The notes beneath the pieces are model-generated. The model searched no databases. It saw only the letters and a program-made list of their open reading frames with translations, and was not told the DNA's origin. A stretch of 64,000 nt of DNA, from NCBI GenBank assembly GCA_017518255.1, contig JAFWVK010000103.1, positions 1 to 64,000 on the forward strand, in the 5' to 3' direction. Shown here piece after piece: positions 28,378 through 36,683 of the stretch. Position 1 is the first letter of the stretch; each line of letters starts with the position of its first letter. The translations under genes were made by a program, and so were the position numbers. The DNA is from Oscillospiraceae bacterium. Its GTDB lineage: Bacteria > Bacillota > Clostridia > Oscillospirales > Ruminococcaceae.

Positions 28378-28406
28378 AGAATACCACATTTTCCTGAAAA
28401 ATGCAA
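28378..28406 (-). promoter_or_regulatory. Promoter of the rimP-nusA-infB operon
   Basis: TTGCAT at 28401-28406, TATTCT at 28378-28383, 17-bp spacer, with a TG extension before the -10 box (minus strand). Transcription would start near 28371. Confidence 0.6.
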
Positions 28407-28494
28407 GCATTTTACAGCTTTTACATGCGTTTTCTGCATTTTGCACAAAGATGTGCCGCATTTGCAGAATGAATTCGGCTGTAAAAAGGCTGTA

Positions 28495-29928
28495 TCACTG
28501 TAATTTTTTGTTATAATCCGCAACCACGGTATCGACAACGGACGACCACTGCGAACGGATTTCAGCCCATGTATCCGGTGTTCCCTCGTAGTTGATGAGC
28601 AGCGCATCCGCGACATTGTCCATAACGCCTCTGGTATTGTAGTCATAGGTTTCGTGATACATCAGCGGACCCATGCCGTAGCCGAAATCGAATACGCATC
28701 GGATTTTCGCAGGGTCATACCATGTCTGCATGAAATCATACTGTTCTTCGGTCAGAAACCTTGTCACCTTTCCCTGCGCATTTTTCTCCTGAATCAATGC
28801 CTTTTCCTTTGCGGCTTTCTGATATTCCTCCACGACCTGCTCAAGCCGGCAGCAGGTGATGTATGCTCCGACGGCATTTCCCCGCTTGGAATTTTTGACA
28901 AGCATATTTGCTCCGTAGTTCATATTCAGGTAATATGTATCGGATTCCGGATCCTTCGGGAAGGGAACAACAAAGATATCCCCGTCGGGATTCTTGGCAT
29001 TGGATTCGCCCAGCGACCAGGGTGCCATGCCGTAAAAAAGTGTCGAGCCGTCCTCCGGAAAATAGGAATACCAAGTACTGTCATACAGTCCGAGATTTTT
29101 GATTTGCTCCTGAAGCAGTTCTGCACGCTCAATGTCCGCGCTCATGATATTATTAGAGAACTGCTTTCCGTCATAATGAATTACGGTATCGCCGGTTGAC
29201 TGCACAATAGCCTGACCGAACCAGCCGCGTGCTCCGTATCGCTGCTCGCCTTCCTCCGCGTTGGAGACAAACTGTTTCATCATATCAAGGAAGGTATTCC
29301 ATGTCCACTCGCCCTTCTGATAGAGTTCATACGGATCTTTCAGTCCCTCTTCCTGCATCAGTGTCCGGCTGTACGTAATTGCCAGCGGGTCGCTGACTGC
29401 ATAAGGAATTACATAGTAATGGCTGTCAAACCGATAGGTTTCCGCATAATCACGCATATCATTCCAGATTGGACTGCTGAGATCGACATAGCTGTCCAGC
29501 GGGTCATACATTCCCTTCGTCACGCCGTTCGGCACAGCATCCCATTCATACGGGAACATATCAATCTGATCGCCGCTGTTGATGTGGTTTGCAAGGTCAT
29601 CAAATTTGGTATCGGAGGTGGTAGTGATCCATTTGATTTTTCCGCCGTATACATCCTCGAACAGTGTCAGTGCAACCGAACGGTCCTGATTGTTTTTCGG
29701 GTTGAGGTCGTAAACAGACAGCCAGCAGATTGTTTTGTCCTCCGAATCGGGCGCATTCTGGTATTCTTTGAGACTGTCCAGAATTCCGCCGATCTGTTCT
29801 GCGTCGATCGTGATATCGTCTGTTTCCTTGGTTCTGCCTTCGGAGCTTTCGCCTCCGCCGCAGGCAGTTGCGGCAAGCGCTGTGCAAAGTACGCTCAGCG
29901 CCGCCAGGACACGCTTCATCTTTTTCAT
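28495..29928 (-). CDS. Extracellular solute-binding lipoprotein (sugar type)
   Basis: 477 residues. Signal peptide with lipobox LAATAC gives lipidated C23. The remainder looks like a cluster 1/family 1 solute-binding protein: TTTSDTKFDDLANHINSG near the start and GEWTWNTFLDMMKQF in the hinge region. Such proteins capture sugars for an ABC importer. No permease or ATPase gene adjoins it, so it must work with components encoded elsewhere or act as a sensor. It has its own promoter at 29993-30022. Confidence 0.85.
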   Translation of the reverse strand: MKKMKRVLAALSVLCTALAATACGGGESSEGRTKETDDITIDAEQIGGILDSLKEYQNAPDSEDKTICWLSVYDLNPKNNQDRSVALTLFEDVYGGKIKWITTTSDTKFDDLANHINSGDQIDMFPYEWDAVPNGVTKGMYDPLDSYVDLSSPIWNDMRDYAETYRFDSHYYVIPYAVSDPLAITYSRTLMQEEGLKDPYELYQKGEWTWNTFLDMMKQFVSNAEEGEQRYGARGWFGQAIVQSTGDTVIHYDGKQFSNNIMSADIERAELLQEQIKNLGLYDSTWYSYFPEDGSTLFYGMAPWSLGESNAKNPDGDIFVVPFPKDPESDTYYLNMNYGANMLVKNSKRGNAVGAYITCCRLEQVVEEYQKAAKEKALIQEKNAQGKVTRFLTEEQYDFMQTWYDPAKIRCVFDFGYGMGPLMYHETYDYNTRGVMDNVADALLINYEGTPDTWAEIRSQWSSVVDTVVADYNKKLQ

Positions 29929-29992
29929 ATTCGGTAACCTCTTTCTTAAATATCTGTATTTTTTCAGCCGCTCCGTGCGGATTCATATATTT

Positions 29993-30022
29993 ATTATACA
30001 AAAATCTGAATCAGCCTGTCAA
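29993..30022 (-). promoter_or_regulatory. Promoter of the solute-binding lipoprotein gene
   Basis: TTGACA at 30017-30022 and TATAAT at 29993-29998 on the minus strand with an 18-bp spacer. Confidence 0.75.
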
Positions 30023-30060
30023 TTGCGATTCTTACAAATACACATTTCCGGTTTTGTTCA

Positions 30061-30109
30061 TTTTGCACAACTAGAAGAATATTGCACATTCAGAGTGCAG
30101 GATTGCACA
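30061..30109. promoter_or_regulatory. Three TTGCACA direct repeats upstream of the solute-binding gene
   Basis: TTGCACA occurs at 30063-30069, 30082-30088 and 30103-30109, about two helical turns apart, 40-90 bp upstream of the -35 box at 30017. The spacing suggests binding of a regulator on one face of DNA. No regulator is identified. Confidence 0.35.
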
Positions 30110-30121
30110 GTTTGACACGCA

Positions 30122-30155
30122 AAAACCGCCCGCATTGCAGCGGGCGGGCGGTTTT
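30122..30155 (-). terminator. Terminator of glmU
   Basis: AAAACCGCCCGC pairs perfectly with GCGGGCGGTTTT, with TTTTTGCG following on the minus strand, 6 bp after the glmU stop. Confidence 0.85.
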
Positions 30156-30160
30156 GTTGA

Positions 30161-31531
30161 TTATTTCAGCTTTGCAAATTTCCGGAGGGTATAGCCTTCC
30201 TTGATTTCCAGTTTTCCGCGGTCAATCGCGAGCGCATAATCCGGAATATCAGTTGTCACAGTTGCGCCGGCAGCCGTATAGCACTCCTTGCCGAGTTTGA
30301 CCGGAGCGATCAGATTGGTATTGCAGCCGACAAAGGCATGATCGCCGATTTCACAGCGGGATTTCTTCACGCCGTCAAAGTTGACCGTCACACAGCCGCA
30401 GCCGATATTGACTTTTCTGCCGACATCACTGTCGCCGATATACGCAAGATGCGCAATCATGGTGCCGCTGCCGATTTCGCTGTTTTTGATTTCCACGAAG
30501 TCACCGATCGCAGCGCCGGAACAGATATGACTGTTCGGACGAACATGCACATAAGGCCCCATCTTCACACCGGAATCAATTCTGGAATCATACGCCTGAA
30601 CAGTATTCAGGGAAACATTGTCCCCGATCTCGGTATTTTCAATAACACAGTTCGGACCGATCGTGCAGTTTTCGCCGATGACGGTATTCCCGCGCAGAAT
30701 GGTTCCGGGCAGGATTTCCGTTCCGGCACCGATTTTCACACTGCGCTCAATGATGATGCCGTCGGTACAGGTAAAACCGACCCCGTTATCCATATGGCGC
30801 CGCAGAACTGCCATTCTGGCGGCAGTATTCAGAGCCAGCAGACCTTTTCGGTCATTCGCGCCGAGTACAACATCCGGATTTCCGGAGCAGTATGCGCCTG
30901 TACGCATATTCTCATCAATCGCAATCGCGACCGTATCTGTCAGGTAATACTCATGCTGCTTGTTGTCATTGGTGATTTTTCCGAGCAGCCCGATCAGGCT
31001 CTGTGTCCGGAACCAGTAACAGCCCGAATTGATCTCGTGAATCGCTCTCTGTGCATCCGTCGCATCCTTTTCCTCAACGATGCCTGCAATACCGCTGTCG
31101 GTGCGCAGAATTCTGCCGTATCCGAACGGATTCTCCACATTGGCGGTGATTACAGTTACGGCATTATGCTCGGAAATATGCCGTTCCAGAGAATTCATAA
31201 TGGTCTCGCTGTCGATGAACGGTGCATCCCCGCAAAGCACAAGTGTATTTCCCTCCGTGTTCTGTTCGAGAAAGGGAATTGCCTGCATGACGGCGTGACC
31301 GGTTCCGAGGCGCTCCGCCTGATATGCGGTTTCGCAGCGGTCTCCGAGATAATCGGTGATCTGCTGTGCCTCATAACCGGTAATTACGCAGATGCGCGGT
31401 ATTTTTGCTTCCTCACAGGCGCCGAGCACCCATTCGAGCATCGGCTCTCCCAGCACCTTGAACATCGGTTTCGGAATCGGCGCTTTCATGCGCTTTCCCT
31501 GTCCGCCTGCTAAAATGACAGCCTGATTCAT
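30161..31531 (-). CDS. glmU: Bifunctional GlmU: GlcNAc-1-P uridyltransferase / GlcN-1-P acetyltransferase
   Basis: 456 residues from the ATG 9 nt after AAAGGA; a frame from 31609 lacks a site. The N-terminal uridyltransferase has LAGGQGKRMKAPIPKPMFKV, and a left-handed beta-helix of hexapeptide repeats starts near residue 250. The acetyltransferase catalytic histidine is in HLAYIGDSDVG. It makes UDP-GlcNAc for peptidoglycan and teichoic polymers. It is flanked by terminators and appears monocistronic; prs and spoVG, often near glmU in Bacillus, are absent. Confidence 0.94.
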   Translation of the reverse strand: MNQAVILAGGQGKRMKAPIPKPMFKVLGEPMLEWVLGACEEAKIPRICVITGYEAQQITDYLGDRCETAYQAERLGTGHAVMQAIPFLEQNTEGNTLVLCGDAPFIDSETIMNSLERHISEHNAVTVITANVENPFGYGRILRTDSGIAGIVEEKDATDAQRAIHEINSGCYWFRTQSLIGLLGKITNDNKQHEYYLTDTVAIAIDENMRTGAYCSGNPDVVLGANDRKGLLALNTAARMAVLRRHMDNGVGFTCTDGIIIERSVKIGAGTEILPGTILRGNTVIGENCTIGPNCVIENTEIGDNVSLNTVQAYDSRIDSGVKMGPYVHVRPNSHICSGAAIGDFVEIKNSEIGSGTMIAHLAYIGDSDVGRKVNIGCGCVTVNFDGVKKSRCEIGDHAFVGCNTNLIAPVKLGKECYTAAGATVTTDIPDYALAIDRGKLEIKEGYTLRKFAKLK

Positions 31532-31600
31532 AGTACATTGTCCTTTCCGGCAAAGCGATTCCCACGTTTTGCCCTGTTGCCTCGTTGTATATAACACAAT

Positions 31601-31631
31601 ACGGGACACGCGAAGCTGCCGGGTGTCCCGT
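31601..31631 (-). terminator. Hairpin after the lipoprotein operon
   Basis: ACGGGACAC pairs with GTGTCCCGT around a 13-nt loop, 12 bp after the stop at 31644; ATTGTGTT follows on the minus strand. Confidence 0.55.
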
Positions 31632-31643
31632 TAGATCATCTAT

Positions 31644-32534
31644 TTACAGTTCCCGCCAGTAGAACCGGATGCGTTCCGGCTCATGGAACGAAACTGCAAT
31701 GCCTTCCGCCCAGAGCGAATGCGCTTCTGCAAACGCAAGGATTTCGGAATCCAGCACCTCCGGACAGATTGCCGATGCAATTGCCGCATTCTGTGCAGAA
31801 AACTGCTGCCGGATTTTTGAACCGAACAGTTCCGACTGATAATAGAGCTTGCATTCTGTCTGCCCGCCTTCATCGTTCATTCCGATAAAGGAGGGAAAAT
31901 ACTGCTGTTCGGCAATCCGCTTCAGCATCGGATACATACCGCCGCAGTCCGGAACCTGATGCACTTCTTCCAGTGTGCGGAACAGCGGTTCTGTCAGAAC
32001 CGGACGAACCGAGTAATCATTCCGGAGCGTCAGATAATACTTCATTCCGCAAAGACTTCCGTCGCTTCCGGCGGTTTCCGCGCCGATCTGAAACAGCGGG
32101 GAGAATGCCGCGCCGACCGCTCTGTGCATCCGTTGAATCTGCTCTGCAATTCTGCGCCGGAACGGCTCCGGAATGACCTGCGAATCTCTGACCGCTGAAA
32201 GCACTTTGTCATAGTCCGCATTCATCGGAATCTGAATCAGCGCCCGCTCCCGGATGCCGCCGTCAACAGCCCGTTCGGAGGAATCGCACATCTGCACGCC
32301 TTGCAGCACATCCGCGAAGCTGCGGTAGAGCCTTTCATGCAGCGGAGAACGGAAGCCGGAGAAGCCGGCGTCCGTTTCCCTGGGAAATTTGCGGTAGATT
32401 CTGCATTCTGCGGTTTGTCTGCTTTTCAGCTGCATCCCGATATATTCCAGTGTTCCGTCTCCCGACGCCTTTCCGAACTGTCTCAGCGCATCGGAGAACA
32501 GTCCGGAAATATCTGCATGATTCTGTTCTGTCAT
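31644..32534 (-). CDS. Hypothetical cytoplasmic protein of the NPCBM-lipoprotein operon
   Basis: 296 residues from ATG; a GTG one codon earlier is an alternative. The start shares a base with the stop of the upstream lipoprotein (TGATG), so translation is coupled. No signal peptide, membrane segment or recognisable catalytic motif is visible. The sequence has three blocks containing paired aromatic and charged residues (for example CKLYYQSELFG and RIRFYWREL). Not recognised. Coupling to two surface lipoproteins suggests a shared process. Confidence 0.65.
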   Translation of the reverse strand: MTEQNHADISGLFSDALRQFGKASGDGTLEYIGMQLKSRQTAECRIYRKFPRETDAGFSGFRSPLHERLYRSFADVLQGVQMCDSSERAVDGGIRERALIQIPMNADYDKVLSAVRDSQVIPEPFRRRIAEQIQRMHRAVGAAFSPLFQIGAETAGSDGSLCGMKYYLTLRNDYSVRPVLTEPLFRTLEEVHQVPDCGGMYPMLKRIAEQQYFPSFIGMNDEGGQTECKLYYQSELFGSKIRQQFSAQNAAIASAICPEVLDSEILAFAEAHSLWAEGIAVSFHEPERIRFYWREL

Positions 32535-33949
32535 CACTCCGCGGTTGTTGTCGTGGCATCACCTTCTGCTGTGCCTGCAGCGGAGGTCGTTGTAGTCTCA
32601 GGTGTTTTTGCGTCACCGAGCGTGCAGTCCGCAAGAATCGCGTACATCTCATACGATCCGTCGGTCATGGAGATTTTCAGCCAGTTGACCGAGGAAATAT
32701 CCACATCGAAATAAACCGGTGTCATGGCGCGCTTGATCTCGACGGAATAGAGCGTCACATCGTCGCCGATGATTTTCAGCGTTGCCGTTCTGTCGCCGCT
32801 TCTATTCTGAGTTGCAATCGTTCCGTAGAGCCGGTTATAGCGGTATCCGAGGTTGTATTCGCCGTAGCCGTAATTGCCGCGGATGGAATACAGGTTGCCG
32901 ACGGGATAGGTATTGCCGACGGTATCGACCAGCGGGTCGCCGCTTTCAATCAGCGTATATTCCTTGCTGTTGGTCAGGTAGAGGTCGGAGAGATAGGTCG
33001 GCTTGACGGCGAGGATTTTCTCCTTGAGCTCGTCGAGCTTTTTGTCCGAGATGACTTCCTGCGCGTTTTCGATCATTTTCAGCGCACTTGCATACTGCTT
33101 CTGCGACGAAAGCTCCTCTGCCTTTTTCAGAATCAGCGTGAGATAATCTTCCTTCGCCTTCTTGCTGAAATCGTCCAGACGGCTGTCGGAAATCTGATAG
33201 TCCTCCTCGAACTTATCAACCTTGCTCAGCGCGCTGTTCAGGTCGCCCTGATCAAGATCTGCCTGCGCCTCTTTAATTACGCCGTCCACGCCGATATCTG
33301 CGATCATCTTGTCAATAAGCTCGGTTGCATCCTTGCTGTCGGAAACCGAATACCTGCAGTTTTTCAGATAGCTGATTGCAGAACGGTACTCTCCGCCCTT
33401 TGTATAGTTCTTGACATTTTCTTCGAGCGATTCCTTGTACTTGGCAAGGCACTGTGTTTTGATGTTCTGTGCCTCGGTGTAATTCTGGTCATCCTCTGAT
33501 ATTCTGCCCAGACACTGCAGCGCATATGTATACTCGCCGTTTTCAAAATACTGCTTTGCATACCTGAACTGCTCCTTGGAGGTATTCAGCTTTCCGAGCT
33601 TTGTCGATGCCTCAGAAAGCGGAACCAGCAGATCCGGAATATTCATGCGCTGTGCGCAGGAAATCAGTTTGTACGCCGCATCGTATTCAATCTTGTCATT
33701 GGCATAATCGTCCAGAGCGGTCTGAATCCGTGTCTGAAATGCCTCCGAAAGATCGGAAAGATCGCCTTTTTTCAGGTCGTGCTCGCTGAAATAGGAAACA
33801 GCTTCATCATATTTCCCGTCATCCACATATTTCAGAATGCGTGTGACACGGGTGCTGGCAGAGCCGCTTTCACTGTCGCCGCAGGATACAACGCCGACAG
33901 ACAGAACCGCGGACGCCGCGATTGCAAAAAACTGACGTGCTTTCATCAT
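32534..33949 (-). CDS. TPR-like / NPCBM-like lipoprotein, second paralogue
   Basis: 471 residues. Lipobox VGVVSC gives lipidated C23. Residues about 30-330 are helical repeats like TPR (DDGKYDEAVSYF, ENGEYTYALQCL, SQKQYASALKMI). The C-terminal 130 residues have beta-rich sequence with NLGYRYNRLYGTI and YFDVDISSVNWLKISM, resembling the NPCBM carbohydrate-binding module. A Thr-rich tail ends the protein. It is a close paralogue of the gene at 34026-35474, 76 nt upstream. Surface binding of glycans is inferred. Confidence 0.75.
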   Translation of the reverse strand: MMKARQFFAIAASAVLSVGVVSCGDSESGSASTRVTRILKYVDDGKYDEAVSYFSEHDLKKGDLSDLSEAFQTRIQTALDDYANDKIEYDAAYKLISCAQRMNIPDLLVPLSEASTKLGKLNTSKEQFRYAKQYFENGEYTYALQCLGRISEDDQNYTEAQNIKTQCLAKYKESLEENVKNYTKGGEYRSAISYLKNCRYSVSDSKDATELIDKMIADIGVDGVIKEAQADLDQGDLNSALSKVDKFEEDYQISDSRLDDFSKKAKEDYLTLILKKAEELSSQKQYASALKMIENAQEVISDKKLDELKEKILAVKPTYLSDLYLTNSKEYTLIESGDPLVDTVGNTYPVGNLYSIRGNYGYGEYNLGYRYNRLYGTIATQNRSGDRTATLKIIGDDVTLYSVEIKRAMTPVYFDVDISSVNWLKISMTDGSYEMYAILADCTLGDAKTPETTTTSAAGTAEGDATTTTAE

Positions 33950-34025
33950 AAATCCTCCTGCTTTTCGTTCAGATTATTCCGGACATCTCACTGTTTGAAA
34001 CAATACCGTTTTGCAGAAACCGTCA

Positions 34026-35474
34026 TCAGCCGGCAGTGGTCTCCGTTGTGGTTTCGGTTGTGGTATCGCCGCCCTCACCGGTTGTGGTAGTGGTCTCAGG
34101 CTCAGAATTGCCGACGCCGAACTGCCAGTCGGAGAGAATCGCAATGATATTTCCGTTCTGCGGGTCTTCAATGGTAATTTTCAGCCAGTTGACGGAAGAA
34201 ACATCCACATCAAAGGAGGTCGGTGTCAGCGCACGCTGCAAATTGAGAGAATACAGTGTTTTATCGTCGCCGATGATTTTCAGAACACCGGTTGCCTCGT
34301 CGCTGTCCTCTTTCACAGAGATTGTACCGGTCAGATGGTCGTACTTATAGCCGAGGTTATACTCCGCGCTGCCGATTTCGGAGCTCCAGCCGGAAGTGGA
34401 AGAGAGCGTAAACAGGTTTCCGACCGCATAGGTGTTGCCCAGCGTATCCTTCAGTGCATCACCGGTATCAACCGTCTCAAAGCGGGTGCTGTTGGTCAGT
34501 GTAATATCATAGAGATAGGTCGGCTTTTCGTCAAGAATTCTCTTTTCGAGCGTATCCAGCCTGGAATCGGAAACAACATTCTTCGCATTCTTAACCATGT
34601 TCAGCGCAGCGATATAATTCTTCTGATCGGCAAGATCGGTTGCCTTTTTCAGAACATTATCCAGATAATCCTTCTTTGCACTGTCCTTGAAATCATCGAG
34701 GCGGGAATCGGTCACATCATAATCATCTTCAAACTTCTTGACCGCATCAAGAGCGCCGTTGAGATCGCCCTCATCCAGAAGCGCTTTTGCCTGTGAAAGA
34801 ACACCGTCCACACCGATATCGGCAATCATCTGATTGATGACTTTCAGAGCCTCTTCGTTCTCACCTGCGGAATACTTGCAGTTATTGAGATAGGAGAGTG
34901 CTGCATCATAATTGTCATTATCGGTATACTCCTTGACCTTTTCCTCCAGCGAGGATTTGAACTTGGTCAGGGAATCGCTGAGCATGGTCTGTGCGGAATC
35001 ATAGTTTTCCTTATCCTGCTCGACAACCTTGCTGAGCTGCTGAATGGCATAGAGGTATTCGCCGCTTTCGTAGTTTTCCTTGCCGTAGCGGAAGCCGTCC
35101 TTAGAATTATAGAGGTTGCTCAGCTGAGTCGAATACTCTGCCAGAGGCTCAATCATATCCGGAATATTCATGCGCTGTGCGCAGGAGATGACCTTATGCG
35201 CGGAATCGTAATCGCCGTTTCCGGTGCCGTACTCCTCAAGCGCCGTATCAATGCGCTTTTTGAACTCATCCTGAAGCTGGGTCAGATCCTTTTCTTTCAG
35301 ATCATGATCGTTGAAATAGGATACAGCTTCATCATACTTTTCGTCATCCACATACTTCATGATGCGGGAAACGCGGGTGCTCAGTGCGCTGCTGCTGTCC
35401 TTATCGCCGCAGGAGACCATGCCGACTGCCAGTGTTGCGGATGCAACAATTGCGGAAATCTGATATTTTCTCAT
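34026..35474 (-). CDS. TPR-like / NPCBM-like lipoprotein, first paralogue
   Basis: 482 residues with lipobox VGMVSC (C22). Architecture is as in the next gene: helical repeats with periodic tyrosines (DDEKYDEAVSYF, ESGEYLYAIQQL, DNDNYDAALSYL, DQKNYIAALNMV), then an NPCBM-like domain with NLGYKYDHLTGTI and SFDVDVSSVNWLKITI, and a Thr-rich tail. It is first in the operon; the promoter at 35591-35619 is strong. The two copies share order and many motifs, so they arose by tandem duplication. Confidence 0.78.
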   Translation of the reverse strand: MRKYQISAIVASATLAVGMVSCGDKDSSSALSTRVSRIMKYVDDEKYDEAVSYFNDHDLKEKDLTQLQDEFKKRIDTALEEYGTGNGDYDSAHKVISCAQRMNIPDMIEPLAEYSTQLSNLYNSKDGFRYGKENYESGEYLYAIQQLSKVVEQDKENYDSAQTMLSDSLTKFKSSLEEKVKEYTDNDNYDAALSYLNNCKYSAGENEEALKVINQMIADIGVDGVLSQAKALLDEGDLNGALDAVKKFEDDYDVTDSRLDDFKDSAKKDYLDNVLKKATDLADQKNYIAALNMVKNAKNVVSDSRLDTLEKRILDEKPTYLYDITLTNSTRFETVDTGDALKDTLGNTYAVGNLFTLSSTSGWSSEIGSAEYNLGYKYDHLTGTISVKEDSDEATGVLKIIGDDKTLYSLNLQRALTPTSFDVDVSSVNWLKITIEDPQNGNIIAILSDWQFGVGNSEPETTTTTGEGGDTTTETTTETTAG

Positions 35475-35590
35475 TGTGAACCTCCAAATTCAATCTATCC
35501 GCAGAACAAAAATCATACAGAACTGTATGCTGTTCCGTTCATTTTCTATGCCTGAAATCGCCGTTCCGGAATCAGACATATTATAACATC

Positions 35591-35619
35591 ATTATATCAA
35601 AAAGCATACATCTTGTCAA
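35591..35619 (-). promoter_or_regulatory. Promoter of the lipoprotein operon
   Basis: TTGACA at 35614-35619 and TATAAT at 35591-35596 on the minus strand, 17-bp spacer; perfect consensus. Confidence 0.85.
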
Positions 35620-35706
35620 GTATTTCTCTCGAACGCAGGCAAAAAAGCGTGCATTTCAGCGATAACACGGCGCAGGATTCAGCCCGCTGCCGGAGGGGCA
35701 AAAAAG

Positions 35707-35726
35707 ATGTGCAGAAAAATGCACAT
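35707..35726. promoter_or_regulatory. Palindromic site ATGTGCA-N6-TGCACAT
   Basis: A perfect 7-bp inverted repeat with a 6-bp A-rich centre ends 15 bp before the -35 box at 35742. Its position suits an operator or activator site controlling one or both divergent units. Confidence 0.4.
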
Positions 35727-35741
35727 TGCCTGTCCCGGCTC

Positions 35742-35770
35742 TTGACATCCGGAAAAAAGTCTGCTACAAT
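35742..35770 (+). promoter_or_regulatory. Promoter of the coiled-coil / sigma-4 pair
   Basis: TTGACA at 35742-35747 and TACAAT at 35765-35770, 17-bp spacer. The leader to 35916 is about 140 nt. Confidence 0.8.
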
Positions 35771-35915
35771 ATAAATAGAACATTTGTTCTTTTTGCGCTG
35801 AAAAGTATCTCTGACAGCTTTGCCGCAGTTTCCCGCAGGGCAGTTCCGCTTTCCGGTGTGCATCAGAGCATTTGTTTTTCGTTTTCAGAACAGACCGCAA
35901 AGGAGGAACCCGAAT

Positions 35916-36209
35916 ATGCAGACAAACGCAAAGCCGCAGCACAGAAATGAATCCGAACCCTGGATTGCAGATGCACCGTACAGCAAAATGCTTGCAGAAT
36001 ATGAACAGGCGGCAGAACTGCTCGTCAGCCGCATTAAAGTGCTGCGCGGGGAATTGAAGGAAATGCTTGCAAACAAGAACGGAACCGCCGCTTCCGCAAA
36101 AGCGCAGACCTTACTGGAACAGCGCATTCTTCTGCTGCGCATGGAGTACGCGGAAATCCGCGAAACCATGAAAACGCTCCGCATTTACGCTGAAAAGGAG
36201 GCAAAGTGA
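35916..36209 (+). CDS. Small helical (coiled-coil) hypothetical protein
   Basis: 97 residues from an ATG 9 nt after AAAGGAGG. Residues about 25-90 are predicted nearly all helix with heptad-like leucines (LLEQRILLLRMEYAEIRETM). The stop overlaps the next start by 4 bp (GTGA), so the two proteins are made together and may interact. No family recognised; similar small helical proteins precede sigma-like proteins in phages and conjugative elements, which is a weak analogy. Confidence 0.7.
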   Translation: MQTNAKPQHRNESEPWIADAPYSKMLAEYEQAAELLVSRIKVLRGELKEMLANKNGTAASAKAQTLLEQRILLLRMEYAEIRETMKTLRIYAEKEAK

Positions 36210-36544
36210 TTACGAAGCCGAAATACAGCCGGCGGCACACAAGGGTCAGCGAAAGCGTTCTGGAGTTCGATCCGATGCTGGTCAGCAGGCTCACAAGAAC
36301 GGCTGTTCCGGGCGATTTATCCGATCTCCCGGACGGCGGCAGGCAGATTCTCCGTGCAATTCGCGGCGCATGGATCAACGAGCTGACAGACCGCCAGCGG
36401 TATTATCTGCTTTTATATTACCGCGACCTGCACACCATGCAGGATATCGCTGAAATCAGCGGCGTCACAATCGGAACGGTTTCCCGGACACTCCGCCGTG
36501 CGCGGAACCGTCTGAAACGGGTTTTGCAGTATTATACGTTATAA
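36206..36544 (+). CDS. Sigma-70 region 4-like DNA-binding protein
   Basis: 112 residues with a GTG start overlapping the upstream stop. The C-terminal half is a sigma region 4 helix-turn-helix: LTDRQRYYLLLYYRDLHTMQDIAEISGVT followed by IGTVSRTLRRARNRLKR (read in two parts). Region 2 for core binding and -10 recognition is missing, so it cannot be a normal sigma factor. It may be an activator, an appropriator-type factor, or half of a two-subunit sigma with the coiled-coil protein. Confidence 0.8.
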   Translation: MITKPKYSRRHTRVSESVLEFDPMLVSRLTRTAVPGDLSDLPDGGRQILRAIRGAWINELTDRQRYYLLLYYRDLHTMQDIAEISGVTIGTVSRTLRRARNRLKRVLQYYTL

Positions 36545-36560
36545 AATTCTCCAAAAACAG

Positions 36561-36595
36561 AAAAAGGCTTTGTTCCGAAGAACAAAGCCTTTTTT
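36561..36595. terminator. Shared bidirectional terminator of the sigma-4 pair and tRNA-Val
   Basis: AAAAAGGCTTTGTTC pairs perfectly with GAACAAAGCCTTTTT around CGAA, with T runs on both strands. It serves convergent transcription units. Confidence 0.92.
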
Positions 36596-36597
36596 GA

Positions 36598-36671
36598 TGA
36601 GGATGAGCGGACTTGAACCGATGACCCCCTGCATGTCAAGCAGGTACTCTAACCAACTGAGCTACACCCTC
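36598..36671 (-). tRNA. tRNA-Val (anticodon GAC)
   Basis: 74 nt on the minus strand. The acceptor stem GAGGGTG/CATCCTC, D arm, anticodon loop TTGACAT flanked by CCTGC/GCAGG, variable loop and T arm GGTTCAAGTCC are all normal. The discriminator is A and no CCA is encoded. It has a consensus promoter at 36684-36712. Confidence 0.95.
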
Positions 36672-36683
36672 ACAACGAATGCT

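Larger units (their letters stand above)
35475..35915. other. Divergent promoter region between lipoprotein operon and sigma-4 pair
   Basis: It contains a minus-strand promoter (35591-35619), a plus-strand promoter (35742-35770), a perfect inverted repeat (35707-35726) and two imperfect direct repeats of GGCAAAAAAG-type sequence at 35638-35653 and 35697-35713. No gene was found in it. Confidence 0.65.

Noticed and set aside
28156..28461. 101-codon frame overlapping the rimP leader
   Set aside because: Out of frame with rimP, overlaps its start and crosses the terminator hairpin; at most a short leader peptide.
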